Positions 1 to 9,992 of a DNA stretch of 64,000 nucleotides are shown one piece after another (within the stretch, counting starts at the first letter, position 1; the number at the start of each line of letters is the position of its first letter). The stretch is from JBBECJ01 sp963763325. Its GTDB lineage: Bacteria; Chloroflexota; Chloroflexia; Thermomicrobiales; CFX8. Under the pieces are notes generated by a model, which had not been told where the DNA came from, ran no database searches, and saw nothing but the letters and a program-made list of their open reading frames with translations. Both the position numbers and the translations under genes were made by a program. Where the stretch lies: positions 310,001 to 374,000 of the forward strand of contig CAVXOL010000023.1 in NCBI GenBank assembly GCA_963763325.1. Reading direction: 5' to 3'.

Positions 1-253
1 CCTGGAGGACGACGACCTGCTCCATAATCGGGACGAGCTTCCGCCGCACGACGATGATCAGATACGCCAGTCCGGCAACGGCCACCGCCATCAGCAGCGT
101 GACAACGACCATCATCAAGCCGAAGAAGACGATGACAATGTCACGTGCTATCTCGAGGGAAGACTGGTCATCGCCGCCGAGGGTGTATAGCCAGTAGACA
201 ACCGCGCCCAAGAGCACGACCGCTAGCACCCCGCCAACTATGGCTTTCCACAT
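1..253 (-). CDS. Small membrane protein, partial (C-terminus beyond window edge)
   Basis: The reading frame starts with ATG at 251-253, behind an AGGAGG ribosome site 7 nt upstream, and stays open to the left edge, so the C-terminus is missing. The visible 84 residues begin MWKAIVGGVLAVVLLGAVVY, an uncleaved-looking N-terminal membrane segment. A short loop (TLGGDDQSS) and a second hydrophobic stretch (IVFFGLMMVVVTLLMAVAVA) follow, then a basic turn (VVRRK). That implies two membrane passes. The family was not recognised; a small DUF948-type envelope protein is one guess. No function is assigned. Confidence 0.6.
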   Translation of the reverse strand, partial: MWKAIVGGVLAVVLLGAVVYWLYTLGGDDQSSLEIARDIVIVFFGLMMVVVTLLMAVAVAGLAYLIIVVRRKLVPIMEQVVVLQ

Positions 254-348
254 CAGCTTTCCTCCTGCACGCGTCTTGTCGCCATCAGCTCCACGTACCC
301 ACGCTGACGCCATCCGGCACTCGGACTGTCCTGAATTGTCGCACGTTA

Positions 349-470
349 GGTGGCAGGTGACAGGTATCGCGTGTCAGGGGCCAATATCTGGTGGTCGAGC
401 GCGAGTCTCTCTACTCACAGACCGACCTCTGATTCCTGTTCCCTGTTCCCTGTCACCTGTCACCTGTCAT
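349..470. repeat. Imperfect inverted repeat built of TGACAGG/CCTGTCA units
   Basis: The left arm near 349-364 reads GGTGGCAGGTGACAGG. The right part near 436-470 repeats CCTGTTCC and CCTGTCACCTGTCACC. The arms are complementary in part and are themselves short tandem near-repeats. The element lies between two minus-strand genes and belongs to the window-wide hairpin family. Confidence 0.6.
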
Positions 471-732
471 CTGACGTTTCACCTACGTCGGTAAAGTACC
501 ACGCAAGCGCCAGCAGGACAGCGGCCCCGAGCGTCGAGGCAACCAGCGGCACGCTACCGATCCGGCCAAGCTCCAGACCGGTCGCGACACCGAGGATATA
601 GCCCAGGAAGAATCCTGTGACGGCAGCCAGCCAGAAGATCGGCCACTGCCACAACCGCCGCCCGAAGACGGCATGGAAGCCGCATCCGTAGGCGGTCGCG
701 ATGACGACACTCAGGATGATCGACGGTGACAT
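460..732 (-). CDS. Hypothetical three-pass membrane protein
   Basis: This 90-residue frame starts at ATG 730-732 (MSPSIILSVVIATAYGCGFH). It has three hydrophobic stretches, at about residues 3-20, 30-52 and 61-80, ending in a short charged tail (TDVGETSDDR). It lies downstream of mnmA on the same strand, about 100 bp away, with a CGGGAAT-type repeat between them. The family was not identified. Hydrophobicity and the consistent orientation with its neighbours support it as a gene. Confidence 0.5.
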   Translation of the reverse strand: MSPSIILSVVIATAYGCGFHAVFGRRLWQWPIFWLAAVTGFFLGYILGVATGLELGRIGSVPLVASTLGAAVLLALAWYFTDVGETSDDR

Positions 733-736
733 GCGC

Positions 737-762
737 GGGAATCGGGTATCGGGAATCGGGGA
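737..762. repeat. Tandem CGGGAAT/CGGGTAT near-repeat
   Basis: Three successive 8-bp units of the form GGGAATC / GGGTATC / GGGAATC occupy the gap between mnmA and the downstream membrane-protein gene. The same vocabulary recurs at 33.8 and 40.5 kb. Confidence 0.55.
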
Positions 763-834
763 GGGGACGAGACGTCATCCCCTACAGGGTGGTACGACGC
801 ATCCTCAAAACTCAGCACGTTCAAGTAGCACATT

Positions 835-2076
835 CTACTCAGCACTGGCGATCGTGCCGCCGCCCAGCACCTCGTCGTCACGATAGAAGACGACGGCCTG
901 GCCTGGAGCGACGGCACTGGGGGCTTCGGCAAAGCGCACACGGACCTCGCCCGGCTCCAGCGGCTCGACGGTCGCCGCATAGCGGGTGCCGCGATAGCGG
1001 ACGACAGCCGCACACTCGAACGGCTCGCTCGGCCAGTCGTCGGTCGTCAGCGTCACGCCGGTCGCCAGCAGGCTACTGAAGGTCATGTCGGCGCGGGTGC
1101 CAACAACGAGCCGGTTGGTGGCCGTCTCCAGCCGCAGGACGAAGCGCGGCTCCGGCCCGTTGATACGCAGCCCCTTGCGCTGGCCGACCGTGTAATGCAG
1201 CAACCCCTGATGCTGGCCGAGGACATCTCCCGATGGCGAGACGATCTCGCCCGGCTCGGTCAGGCCCGGGCGTCGCTTGGCGACGAACTGTGCGTATGAT
1301 CCCTTGCCGACGAAGCAGATGTCCTGGCTCTCCGGCTTGTCCGCCACCGGCAGGCCGAAGCCGCGTGCCAGCTCGCGCACCTCCGGCTTCGTCAGCCGTC
1401 CGAGCGGGAAGAGCAGGTAGCTGAGTTGTGTCTGCGACATCGTGTGCAGCACGTACGACTGGTCCTTGCGGTCGTCGAACGCCTGGTAGAGGTGGAAGAT
1501 GCCGTCGTCATCGCGCTCGATCCGCGCGTAGTGGCCGGTCGCGAGATGCTCTGCGCCCAGCAGCTTCGCCTTGGCGATCAGGTGTTTAAACTTGACGTGC
1601 CGGTTGCACTCCAGGCACGGGTTCGGCGTCCGGCCGTTAGCGTACTCATCGACGAACTTGTCGATGACCAGCTCCTCGAACTCCTGCTGCATCGCCATCG
1701 GGTAGAAGGGCACGTCGATCGACTGGCAGGTAGCACGGGCGTCCTCCATCGCCTCCAGCGAGCAGCACGGGTTGATCTGCCCGTGGTCGTCGGGCGGGTT
1801 AAAGAGGCGCATGTTCATCCCGACGACGCGATAGCCGCGCTCGCGCAGCACCAGCGCCGTCACCGCCGAATCGACCCCACCACTCATCGCGACGACGACC
1901 AGCCGCTCGTTGCCGTCGATCGGCCCGACATCGTAGCGCCCGATCAACTCGCGTGCGTCCTCCGGCGCCAGCCTCGGCAGCGGCTCCAACGGCCTCCGCA
2001 CCGGACATGCAGCAGCCTCCGCCACACGCGGTCCGTTGAGAACAGTTGGAATGTTGAATCGCTTCGTCGCCGTCAT
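835..2076 (-). CDS. mnmA: tRNA-specific 2-thiouridylase MnmA
   Basis: MnmA activates U34 of Lys, Glu and Gln tRNAs with ATP and inserts sulfur passed on by a sulfur relay. The PP-loop is clear (AMSGGVDSAVTALVL). The first catalytic cysteine lies in NPCCSLEAMEDA, the tRNA-recognition stretch is TPNPCLECNRHVKF, and the second catalytic cysteine is in SQDICFVGKGSY. The C-terminal barrel carries GQRKGLRI. The start chosen is ATG 2074-2076 with a GGTGGG-like site; this leaves about 60 residues before the PP-loop, longer than usual, so a later start is possible. The frame stays open upstream to 2199 without support. Length (about 413 aa) suits the family. Confidence 0.93.
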   Translation of the reverse strand: MTATKRFNIPTVLNGPRVAEAAACPVRRPLEPLPRLAPEDARELIGRYDVGPIDGNERLVVVAMSGGVDSAVTALVLRERGYRVVGMNMRLFNPPDDHGQINPCCSLEAMEDARATCQSIDVPFYPMAMQQEFEELVIDKFVDEYANGRTPNPCLECNRHVKFKHLIAKAKLLGAEHLATGHYARIERDDDGIFHLYQAFDDRKDQSYVLHTMSQTQLSYLLFPLGRLTKPEVRELARGFGLPVADKPESQDICFVGKGSYAQFVAKRRPGLTEPGEIVSPSGDVLGQHQGLLHYTVGQRKGLRINGPEPRFVLRLETATNRLVVGTRADMTFSSLLATGVTLTTDDWPSEPFECAAVVRYRGTRYAATVEPLEPGEVRVRFAEAPSAVAPGQAVVFYRDDEVLGGGTIASAE

Positions 2077-2247
2077 GAACGCCCACCAGGATGCATCAAG
2101 AATCCGTGCCAACCCGTCAATTGTACCGACGGCGGCAAACGACGTTTGTGGACGTAGATGCGCTGGTCCTGTCGAGCAGCATGTTACCGAATCGATCATC
2201 GATCTGACTTCAGCTAGGTGGCGCGATCACTTGACGCTCATGCTACT

Positions 2248-2264
2248 ATACCCCCAGGGGGTAT
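2248..2264. promoter_or_regulatory. Perfect 17-bp palindrome, CsoR/RcnR-type operator candidate
   Basis: ATACCCCCAGGGGGTAT is an exact palindrome 40 bp upstream of the metal-ATPase gene. C-tract/G-tract palindromes flanked by AT are typical operators of CsoR-family copper-sensing repressors. A TTGACG hexamer lies at 2231-2236, but no convincing -10 at 17 bp was found. Copper derepression is inferred from the downstream gene. Confidence 0.7.
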
Positions 2265-2304
2265 GCTTTCGACGAGGATTCCCGACGTTGACCGAGGGGA
2301 GCAG

Positions 2305-4861
2305 ATGGCTGCCACGATAATCGTCCGCATCACTGACCTGGCCTGCTTCTGCTGTGCGAGGGACCTCGAAGCGCGGCTCAGGTCGGACTCGCGGATCGCG
2401 GCGGCCAGCGTCGACTATCGAGCCGGGACGGCGACGTTGACTGCCCGGGGCGGAGAACTGAGCGAGGAAGAGGCGAAGACGATCGTCCACGAGGCCGGCT
2501 ACTGCTGCGATGGCGAGCGGCCGAGCATGGAACATCTGGCACATCGGGTTGCAACGGCGCCAATCACGATGGGAACGACACAGGACAGGATGCAGTACGA
2601 GATGGAAGCACGACACCACGGCCACCACGGCCACGTCGCACGAGGCCGTGCGGCGACCGCCGAGCGGCCAGCCGAGGCGGCGCACGATCACACAGCCCAC
2701 ACCGGTCACGATGCTGTGACCGTCATCGAACCAGTGCACGACCACAGCGCGCATGTCGCGGCTGATCACGCACGCGGCGCACGCCGACCATGCCGGTCAT
2801 GCGGCGCCGGCGACGGTTGACCACACCGCGCACGCACCAGCAGCGGGCCACGCCGGCCACGGCGCGCATGGCGCGCACGACATGAGCGACCCGACGATGG
2901 CAGCCGAAATGGAGCGGGACATGCGCAACCGCTTCGTCGTCGCGCTGCTGCTGACCATCCCAACCGTCCTCTGGTCGCCGGTCGCCGAGAACCTGTTCGG
3001 GATCGACCTGCCGGGACCGGCCAACTGGATCATGTTAGCGCTGACGACACCGATCGTCCTCTGGGCCGGCTGGATCTTCATCGCCGGAGCGTACTACTCG
3101 TTGAAGTCGCGCGCGCTCAACATGAGCGTCCTGATCGCTACCGGCGTTCTGGCCGCCTACGTCTTCTCGGTCGGGTTGACAATCTTTACCGACGACGAGA
3201 CGTTCTTCGAGGCGGCCGCGATGCTGGTGACGTTCGTCCTCTTCGGTCACTGGATGGAGATGAAGAGCCGGCGCGGGACGACCGATGCCCTGCGCGCCCT
3301 GTTCGACCTCGTCCCGCCAACGGCGACCGTCGTTCGCGACGGGGTCGAGGTCGAGGTGCCGTCGTCAGAGGTCGTCGTCGGCGACATCGTTCGGCTGCGG
3401 CCCGGCGACAAGGTCCCGGTCGACGGTGAGATTGTCAGCGGCACGACCAGTATCGACGAGTCGCTGGTGACCGGCGAGAGCGTCCCGGTCGAGAAGGGAC
3501 AGGGCGACGCTGTCGTCGGCGGCTCGATCAACCGCAGCGGCAGCGTGATGTTCCGCGCGACGCACGTCGGGAGCGAGACGGCGCTCGCGCAGATCGTCTC
3601 GCTCGTCGAGCGGGCGCAGTCGAGCAAGGCTCCCGGTCAGCGGCTCGCAGATTCGGCGGCACAGTGGCTCGTCCTGCTGGCAGTCGGTTCGGGAATCGTC
3701 ACCTTCGTGGCCTGGTACGTCTTCGGTGGTGAGTCGGCCATTATGGCGCTGACGTTCGCCATCTCAGCCGTCGTCATCGCCTGCCCAGACGCGCTCGGCC
3801 TGGCGACGCCGACCGCTGTAGCGGTCGGAACCGGCATCGGCGCACGACATAACATCCTGATCAAGGATGCCGCAACGTTGGAGAACGTCTCGAAGGTCAA
3901 CACGGTCGTCTTCGACAAGACCGGCACGCTGACCGAGGGGCGTCCGAGCCTGACCGACCTGTTGCCGGCGCCGGGTATCGACGCCGACGACCTGCTGCGG
4001 CTGGCAGCCGACGCCGAACGGGGCAGCGAGCATCCGCTGGGTGAGGCGATTGTCCGGGCCGCCGCCGAGCGCGGCCTTCCGGCAGGTGAGGCGACCCACT
4101 TCGAAGCCATCTCCGGCGAGGGGCTGGCTGCGATCGTTAAGGATCGCGAGATCCTGATCGGCAACGCTCGCCTGATGGCCAACCGAGGCATCGAGGTCGA
4201 GCCGCTGCGTGACGAGATCGACCGGCTGGCCGGCGAAGGGCGGACGCCGATGATCGTCGCGATCGACGGTTCACTGGCTGGCGTCATCGCCGTCGCCGAT
4301 ACCGTCCGCGAGAGCGCGCTGGTTGCCGTCCGCAGGTTGCGCGAGGCAGATGTCGAGGTCGTCATGCTGACCGGCGACAACCGGCGGACGGCCGAGGCGG
4401 TCGCCCGCGAACTGGGCATCGAGCGCGTGCTGGCCGAGGTGCTGCCGGCCGAGAAAGCCAACCAGATTGCAGCGCTGCAAGCCGAAGGCCGAACGGTCGC
4501 GATGGTTGGCGACGGCGTCAACGATGCCCCGGCGCTGGCGACCGCCGACATCGGCATCGCGATCGGCGCCGGGACCGACGTGGCAGTCGAGACGGCCGAC
4601 GTCGTCCTGATGAAGAGCGACCCGCTGGACGTCTTCCGCGCGATGACGCTCTCGAAGGCGACCGTCCGCAAGATGAAGCAGAACCTGGCCTGGGCCAGCG
4701 TCTACAACATCCTCGCGATCCCGGTCGCCGCCGGAATCTTCTACCCCAACTGGGGCATCATGCTCCGCCCGGAGTGGTCGGCGCTGCTGATGAGCGTCTC
4801 GTCAATCATCGTCGCGATCAACGCTGTGCTGCTCAAGCGGGCGGAAAGCAATCTCGTTTAA
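2305..4861 (+). CDS. Heavy-metal (copper-type) P1B ATPase with HMA domain and His-rich linker, one frameshift
   Basis: ATP-driven metal exporter of the inner membrane. ATG 2305 follows GAGGGGA. Residues 1-70 form an HMA-like domain with cysteines in LACFCCARDLE. A His-rich linker follows (HHGHHGH, HDHTAHTGHD). This frame ends at 2820, while the catalytic part is in the next frame, open from 2753 to 4861 and beginning in the same His-rich composition. One extra base near 2770-2785 would make a single protein of about 850 aa. In the second frame (numbered from 2753) the motifs are TGES at about 240, CPD at 344-346, DKTGT at 388 and GDGVNDAP at 586, with about eight membrane segments. The transmembrane metal motif is CPD, not the usual CPC or CPH. 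His richness and the upstream operator suggest copper. Confidence 0.88.
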
Positions 4862-4930
4862 GCGGGATGCAGGACACGGGGTTCGGTGGAGGATGAACGG
4901 CGTATTCCTCCCCGCATCCCGTGTCCCGCT
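4862..4930. repeat. Inverted repeat between convergent genes
   Basis: The arm GCGGGATGCAGGACACGGGG (4862-4881) is partly complementary to 4909-4930 (CCCGCATCCCGTGTCCCGCT). It lies directly after the ATPase stop and ends at the stop of the minus-strand gene, so it can act as a shared bidirectional terminator. Confidence 0.6.
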
Positions 4931-5316
4931 TACCTCGGCTGGCGGATGTGACTGTCGTCGTCCCCGCTGCCGGGGATGCGTTTGCTCCAGATCTCGTCGA
5001 GGGCGGCCTGGAACGGGGCCGGGAGGGGTTCGTTGGTTGGACGGTCGAGTTCGTCGGCCGGATTCTCATCTTCGATCCAGCCGAACCAGTCATCATCGTC
5101 GTCCGGTTGATCGACAACCTGCTCCTCGTCGACGCCACCTGTACGGATACTGATCAGCAGGACCGCCGACCCGACCAGGATCGCACCGGTCGCCATGATC
5201 CCGTTGCCGTATCTTCCGGACGCGAAATGGAAGATCGCGACCGGGATAGCGATCGGCACAAGAATGGCGAAGAATCGTTCCATGCCACGCAACTCGCGCA
5301 GCGCGCGGAGGTTCAA
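4930..5316 (-). CDS. Hypothetical membrane protein with acidic cytosolic tail
   Basis: The start chosen is TTG 5314-5316, because GGGAG lies 6 nt upstream; the next ATG (5281-5283) has no clear ribosome site. Two hydrophobic stretches (residues about 15-32 and 38-55) are followed by an acidic stretch (DQPDDDDDW) and a charged C-terminus. It is 128 aa long and converges on the metal ATPase. The family was not recognised. Confidence 0.5.
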   Translation of the reverse strand: MNLRALRELRGMERFFAILVPIAIPVAIFHFASGRYGNGIMATGAILVGSAVLLISIRTGGVDEEQVVDQPDDDDDWFGWIEDENPADELDRPTNEPLPAPFQAALDEIWSKRIPGSGDDDSHIRQPR

Positions 5317-5568
5317 CTGAGGCTCCCGCCCAGGTCACGGCGACCTGCGCTGCTGACGATGCTGACAACCTGCTGTGTGTGCGTCATGATGATCGCAAGA
5401 TTCCCAACGTACACCTTAGCACGAAGGGTACCGCGACTATCGCCCTGCGTCGATAGTCACGCATGCGGATCGCGTGGTTTGAGCGCAGGTTTCGGATAGC
5501 GGACCTGAACGGCGTCGCCCTACGATCGTTGTAGGGGACAGCGGTGTCCCGCAATGAAGGAGCGCACG

Positions 5569-6521
5569 ATGCCACGACCGTTCCGCTTCGCCGTCATCAA
5601 CGAGACGATGTTCCCTGCCGAGGACTGGCTGGCCCATGCCCGCCGTGTCGAGGAACTGGGCTATTCCACGTTCCTGATCCGCGACCACTTCGTGCCGGAT
5701 TTCTTCGGCGACCAGCTCGCGCCGTTCAGCGCGCTGATGGCGGCGGCGATGGCGACGACACGGCTACGCGTCGGGACGATGGTGCTCGACAACGACTACC
5801 GTCACCCGGTCATGCTGGCCAAGGAAGCCGCCACGCTCGACATGCTCTCCGGCGGGCGGCTGGAGCTGGGCATCGGCGCGGGCTGGCTACGGACCGAGTA
5901 CGAGCAGGCCGGGATGGAGTTCGAACGGGCCGGAACGCGGATCGGCCGGCTCGAAGAATCGCTCCTGATCCTGAAGGGTCTCTTCAGCGGCGAGCCGGTC
6001 CACCACCAGGGCGAGCACTATACGATCGACGGCCTGACCGGCTACCCGCTCCCCACGCAGCGCCCACACCCACCGATTCTGATCGGCGGCGGCAAGCGCC
6101 GTGTTCTGACCCTGGCCGGCCGTGAGGCAGACATCGTCGGCATCCTGACCTCGTCGGTCGCCAGCGGGACGCTCGAAGACGGCGTCGAGGAACGCCTCCC
6201 GGCAGCCGTCGAGCAGAAGATCGGCTGGATCCGCGAGGGCGCCGAGAACGCTTTCCCCAGATCGAACTGAGCCTGATCCCCAGCATCATCTTCACCGACA
6301 ACCGCCGCGAGCGCGCCGCCCAACTGATCGCCGACCGCGGCTGGCCAGGTGTCACCGTCGATGATGTCCTCTCGATGCCATCATTCCTGATCGGCACCCA
6401 CGAGGAGATCATCGAACAGATGCTCCATCGCCGCACCCGCTACGGCTTCACCTACTACGTCGTCTCGGACTCAATGATGGAAGCGTTCGCGCCGGTCGTT
6501 GCGGAGTTGGGTAATACGTGA
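5569..6521 (+). CDS. LLM-class F420-dependent oxidoreductase, frameshifted
   Basis: Luciferase-like TIM-barrel oxidoreductase, probably using coenzyme F420 (inference from the family). ATG 5569 is preceded by AAGGAG at ideal spacing, so the ATG at 5554 is not the start. The N-terminus MPRPFRFAVIN resembles the MSMEG_2516-like subgroup. SGGRLELGIGAGW and the PHPPILIGGGGK-like stretch are typical of the fold. The frame stops at 6270, but the correct C-terminus (IELSLIPSIIFTDNRRERAA to AELGNT) continues in the next frame from about 6255 to TGA 6519-6521. One indel near 6250 restores a protein of about 317 aa. It is monocistronic and ends in a hairpin shared with the convergent fic gene. Confidence 0.85.
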
Positions 6522-6560
6522 CGCGTGATGCGTGTGGGGGCGCCACCCACGCATCACGTC
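6519..6560. repeat. Hairpin between convergent genes (GTGACGCGTGATGCG type)
   Basis: The arm GACGCGTGATGCGTGTGGG (6520-6538) pairs with CCCACGCATCACGTC (6546-6560) across a short loop. It overlaps the last codons of both convergent genes and probably ends transcription from both sides. Confidence 0.6.
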
Positions 6561-7729
6561 AACTCATCCTGGAATCGTCAGATGGATCAGCACGCTCGAA
6601 TAAGCGCAGGTACGGTGAATAACGGAACTTGCGTGACCGCTGACCGCCCGTGATCTCTTCCAGCAGGCTGAGCGACGTAAACTGTTGGACCAGCCTGTCG
6701 GCTGTCTTGAAGGTGACGCCAAGCTGTTCACTGATCTGATTGACATCGACGATTGGCTGCGTGAACAGGTAGTCGAGCAGGCGCGGCCCGTTCGCGCTGG
6801 AGGTTTGTGAGCGGATCAGCGTCAGGTGTTCGGAGTGCAGGTGCAGGATTTCGTGGGATATTCGCGTAGCATCATCGGCCGTCTGCAGGGCTCCGCGTAG
6901 AAGAACCTGACCCAGCCTTCCCAATCCCCGCGACGATGGATTGCCGTCAGCCGGTCGTAGTACTCGGAGCGATTGTCACTCAGGTATTGGCTGATGTAGA
7001 GCAGCGGAAGCCGCAACACCCCATGCGAACAGAGCAGCAATGTGATCAGCAGGCGTCCGACGCGTCCGTTGCCATCGAGGAATGGGTGAATCTGCTCGAA
7101 GTGGGCGTGGGCGATACCGGCGTGGATGAGCAGCGGCAAATCACCCGGTTCGTGGAGGAATCGCTCGAAGCGATCGAGCGCCTGCCACATGTCCGCAGGC
7201 GCTGGTGGAACGTAGATCGCGTTGGCCAGCGTTGCTCCAGGTGGGCCGATCCAGTTCTGACTTCTGCGAAACTCGCCTGGGTCTTTCTCCTGACCACGAA
7301 CACCTTGCATCAGGACTCGGCGTGGATCTCACGAATCAGTCGCAGTGAGAGCGGCAGAGTGTCGAGACGCTGCAAGCCGTAGTGCATGGCACGAACATAG
7401 TTCGTGACCTCGACGATATCCGCAGGCAGACCACGCTGTGTCGTGTCGATCTCGTGTAAGAGCACGTCATCGAGCGTACTTCGCGTTCCTTCAATGCGTG
7501 AACTGAGAACCGCTTCCTGCCGCACGTAAGTTTCGACAAACAGTTCCGTGTTTGGGACGATACGCGAAATGCCATCAAGTCGGCCGATAGCCTGGTCCGC
7601 CCGCGAGAGGAGGGTGACAAGTTCGGCGTCGAACTCGAGCGGAGGCGCAGGAGGTAACGGCGCAGGCACGAACGCCCGATAGCCCGTCGGCTGAGATACG
7701 TAGCGACCTGCGCGTGTGCTTACTGACAT
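6559..7729 (-). pseudogene. Fic family protein (class II, AMP-transferase type) with two frameshifts
   Basis: Fic proteins modify target proteins with AMP or related groups. Three consecutive frames give one gene: 7310-7729 (N-terminal Fic_N-like region with LSSRIEGTRSTLDD), about 6900-7310 (Fic core HPFLDGNGRVGR, matching HxFxxGNGRxxR) and 6559-6924 (winged-helix C-terminus). SSRIEG fits the (S/T)xxxE(G/N) inhibitory helix found N-terminal to the core in class II enzymes. Without the two indels, near 7310 and 6880, the protein would be about 390 aa, normal for the family. The catalytic motif is intact, so the breaks may be sequence errors. It starts at ATG 7727-7729. Confidence 0.8.
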
Positions 7730-7831
7730 CGCCGTCTACCGTTATTGCAGGCAGTGTCGATAACGAGCCGTGAAGCACCGTGTTATCGTAATTTCGAGCC
7801 GTAAACTACTATAACAGTGGCGTCCATCATT

Positions 7832-9800
7832 TCACAGGTTCTCGATCTTGACCGGCTCGATCTCGTCGGCCGGGGTGAAGCCGAAGACCCGGCCGTAGAA
7901 GTAGAGCTCGGCGTCGAGGCTGCGCTTGATGTTCTCGGCCTGGCGGAAGCCGTGCTGCTCGCCCTCGTAGGGCAGGTAGGCGTAGCGGCAGTCCCTTCGC
8001 CTTGAGCGCCGCGACCATCGACCTCCGCCTGGTTCGGCGGCACGACCTTGTCCTCCAGCCCCTGGAAGATGATCATCGGGCTGGACAGCTGGTCGGTGTG
8101 GTTGATCGGCGAGCGGGCTCCTGTAGATATCGCTGCGCCTCCGGGTAGGGCCGACGAGCCCATCGAGGTAGCGCGACTCGAACTTGTGCGTATCATTCGT
8201 CATCAGTCTCCAGGTCGGAGATGCCGTAGTAGCTGGCCCCGCGCCGTAGAAGACATCGGTGAAGGTCAGCGCGGCCAGCGTCGTGTAGCCGCCGGCGCTG
8301 CCGCCGCGGATCGCCAGCCGGTCGCCATCGGCCAGTCCCTGCTGCGGCCAGGTAGCTGCGCGGCGTTGACGCAGTCGTCGACATCGACGATGCCCCAGTT
8401 GCCCTTCAGCCGCTCGCGGTAGGCGCGGCCGTAGCCGGTGCTGCCGCCGTAGTTCACGTCGACCACGGCGAACCCGCGGCTCGTCCAGAACTGGATGCCC
8501 AAGTCCAGCTCGCCGGTGACGTCGCGCCGGTCGGCCCGCCATGGCAGAAGACGATCAGCGGCGGCAGTTCGCCGTCCGGGCCTGCAAAATCGCGGTTGGC
8601 CGGCGGGTAGTAGAAGCGCGTGCGCGGTCAGGCCACCGCTCGTCGGGAACTCGATCGGCTGGGCCGGCGAGAGGTAGCCGGGATCGAACTCGGTGTCGTT
8701 GCCGCGCTTGACGATCTCGATCTCCGGCGCGTCGCCTGAGAGGTCGAGCAGCGACGACCGACATCTGCAGGCTCGGGCCGCCGGCCAGCAGCGCCAGCCG
8801 GTTGTCGCCATCGCTGGCGATGTGGCGAAGGCGGTGAAAGGCGTATCGAGCGGGCGCGATGACATCGATGCCAGGCTCGATGATCGCCCAGCCGCTCGAC
8901 GCCGTTATCGTTGACGACGCAGGCGATCCGGCCTCCGGAAAGGAAGACGTACAGCGACATGTCGAAGACCCACTGCGGCTGGCCGAACTCGGCCTCGATC
9001 GGCGCGAGCGGGGTGATCGCGCCATCGACCTCGACCCGGTAGAGGTTCCACCAGCCGGTCCGGTCGGAGACGAAGTGCAGCAGCCCGTCCGGCGACCACG
9101 CCGGCTGGAAGATCGACTCTTCCAATCCACCCGCGATCAGGCGCGCGTTCGATGCGCTGCCGTCGGCTGCCAGGTCGGCGAGCCAGAGTTCGGTGCCGTC
9201 CCACGGCATGTTGGGATGGTCCCATTCGAGTCCAGGCGATCCTTCGTCCATCCGGGCTGACGCGTGGGAAGGCGTAGAAGTCGCGTCCAATTGCGATCGT
9301 CACGTGGCGCGGTCGTTCCGACGGTCGGCATCGAAACAATCGAGTTGACGGCCTCACTGTTACCGTCATGCTTCTCCTGGACGGCCACCAGCATCTGCCG
9401 ATCCGGTGTCAGACGCATGTCGGCATAGCGAAGGCCGGCCGCAATGTTCGGCTCCGGCGTGATCGGGAAGGGGTCGTCGCCCTTGTCCTTGCGGTGCAGC
9501 ATCTGGTTGGCGAAGTCAGCGTAAGTAGATCGTGTCACCGGCGATCAGGAACGACCCGCCGCCGTACTCGTGCACCCGCGTGCGAACGTTCGAGCCAGGC
9601 TGGGTCACATCCTCGACGGTTCCATCCGGTCCACGCCGGACCAGCACGTAGCGCCCGCCTTCGCTCGGCCGCGATTCGAGCCAGTAGACGCTGCCACCAT
9701 CGAGCGCGACATGTCCCAACCGTACCGATCCGCCCGCGATCAGGTCGGAGGTGATAGGCGACTTCCACGACCCGTATGGGGCCGTCGTTTTGTCTTGCAT
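7832..9800 (-). pseudogene. S9-family serine peptidase (dipeptidyl/acylaminoacyl peptidase-like), many frameshifts
   Basis: Cytosolic oligopeptidase with an N-terminal beta-propeller and a C-terminal alpha/beta hydrolase. It starts at ATG 9798-9800 behind AAAGGA. Propeller parts in different frames include RVHEYGGGSFLI and PAWSPDGLLHFVSDRTGWWN. The hydrolase part has the nucleophile motif GGSAGGYTT (near 8290-8310) and a C-terminal HGF (catalytic His). The coding frame changes at least seven times over 2 kb, yet every segment still matches the family in order, with no large deletion. This suggests base-level errors; real decay cannot be ruled out. Intact length would be about 650 aa, the family norm. 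Confidence 0.8.
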
Positions 9801-9992
9801 GCTCGAGATCCTTTGCTTTGATTCGTCGCGATATGAGTGCTCATAGACGTTTCGCGACAGTCTACTATCCGATTCTCAGAAGACATGGACAACAGTCCGT
9901 TTCGTCATTTCCGATCTCGGTTCCCGGTTGCCTGTCCCCTATTCTGGTATCGTCTCGCCTCGAACCGTTAGCGATGTTGCGTGGAGAGATGC

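Noticed and set aside
3637..4671. Long open frame antisense to the metal ATPase (344 codons)
   Set aside because: It mirrors the codon pattern of a confirmed P-type ATPase on the other strand and has Ser/Ala-rich, motif-free translation.
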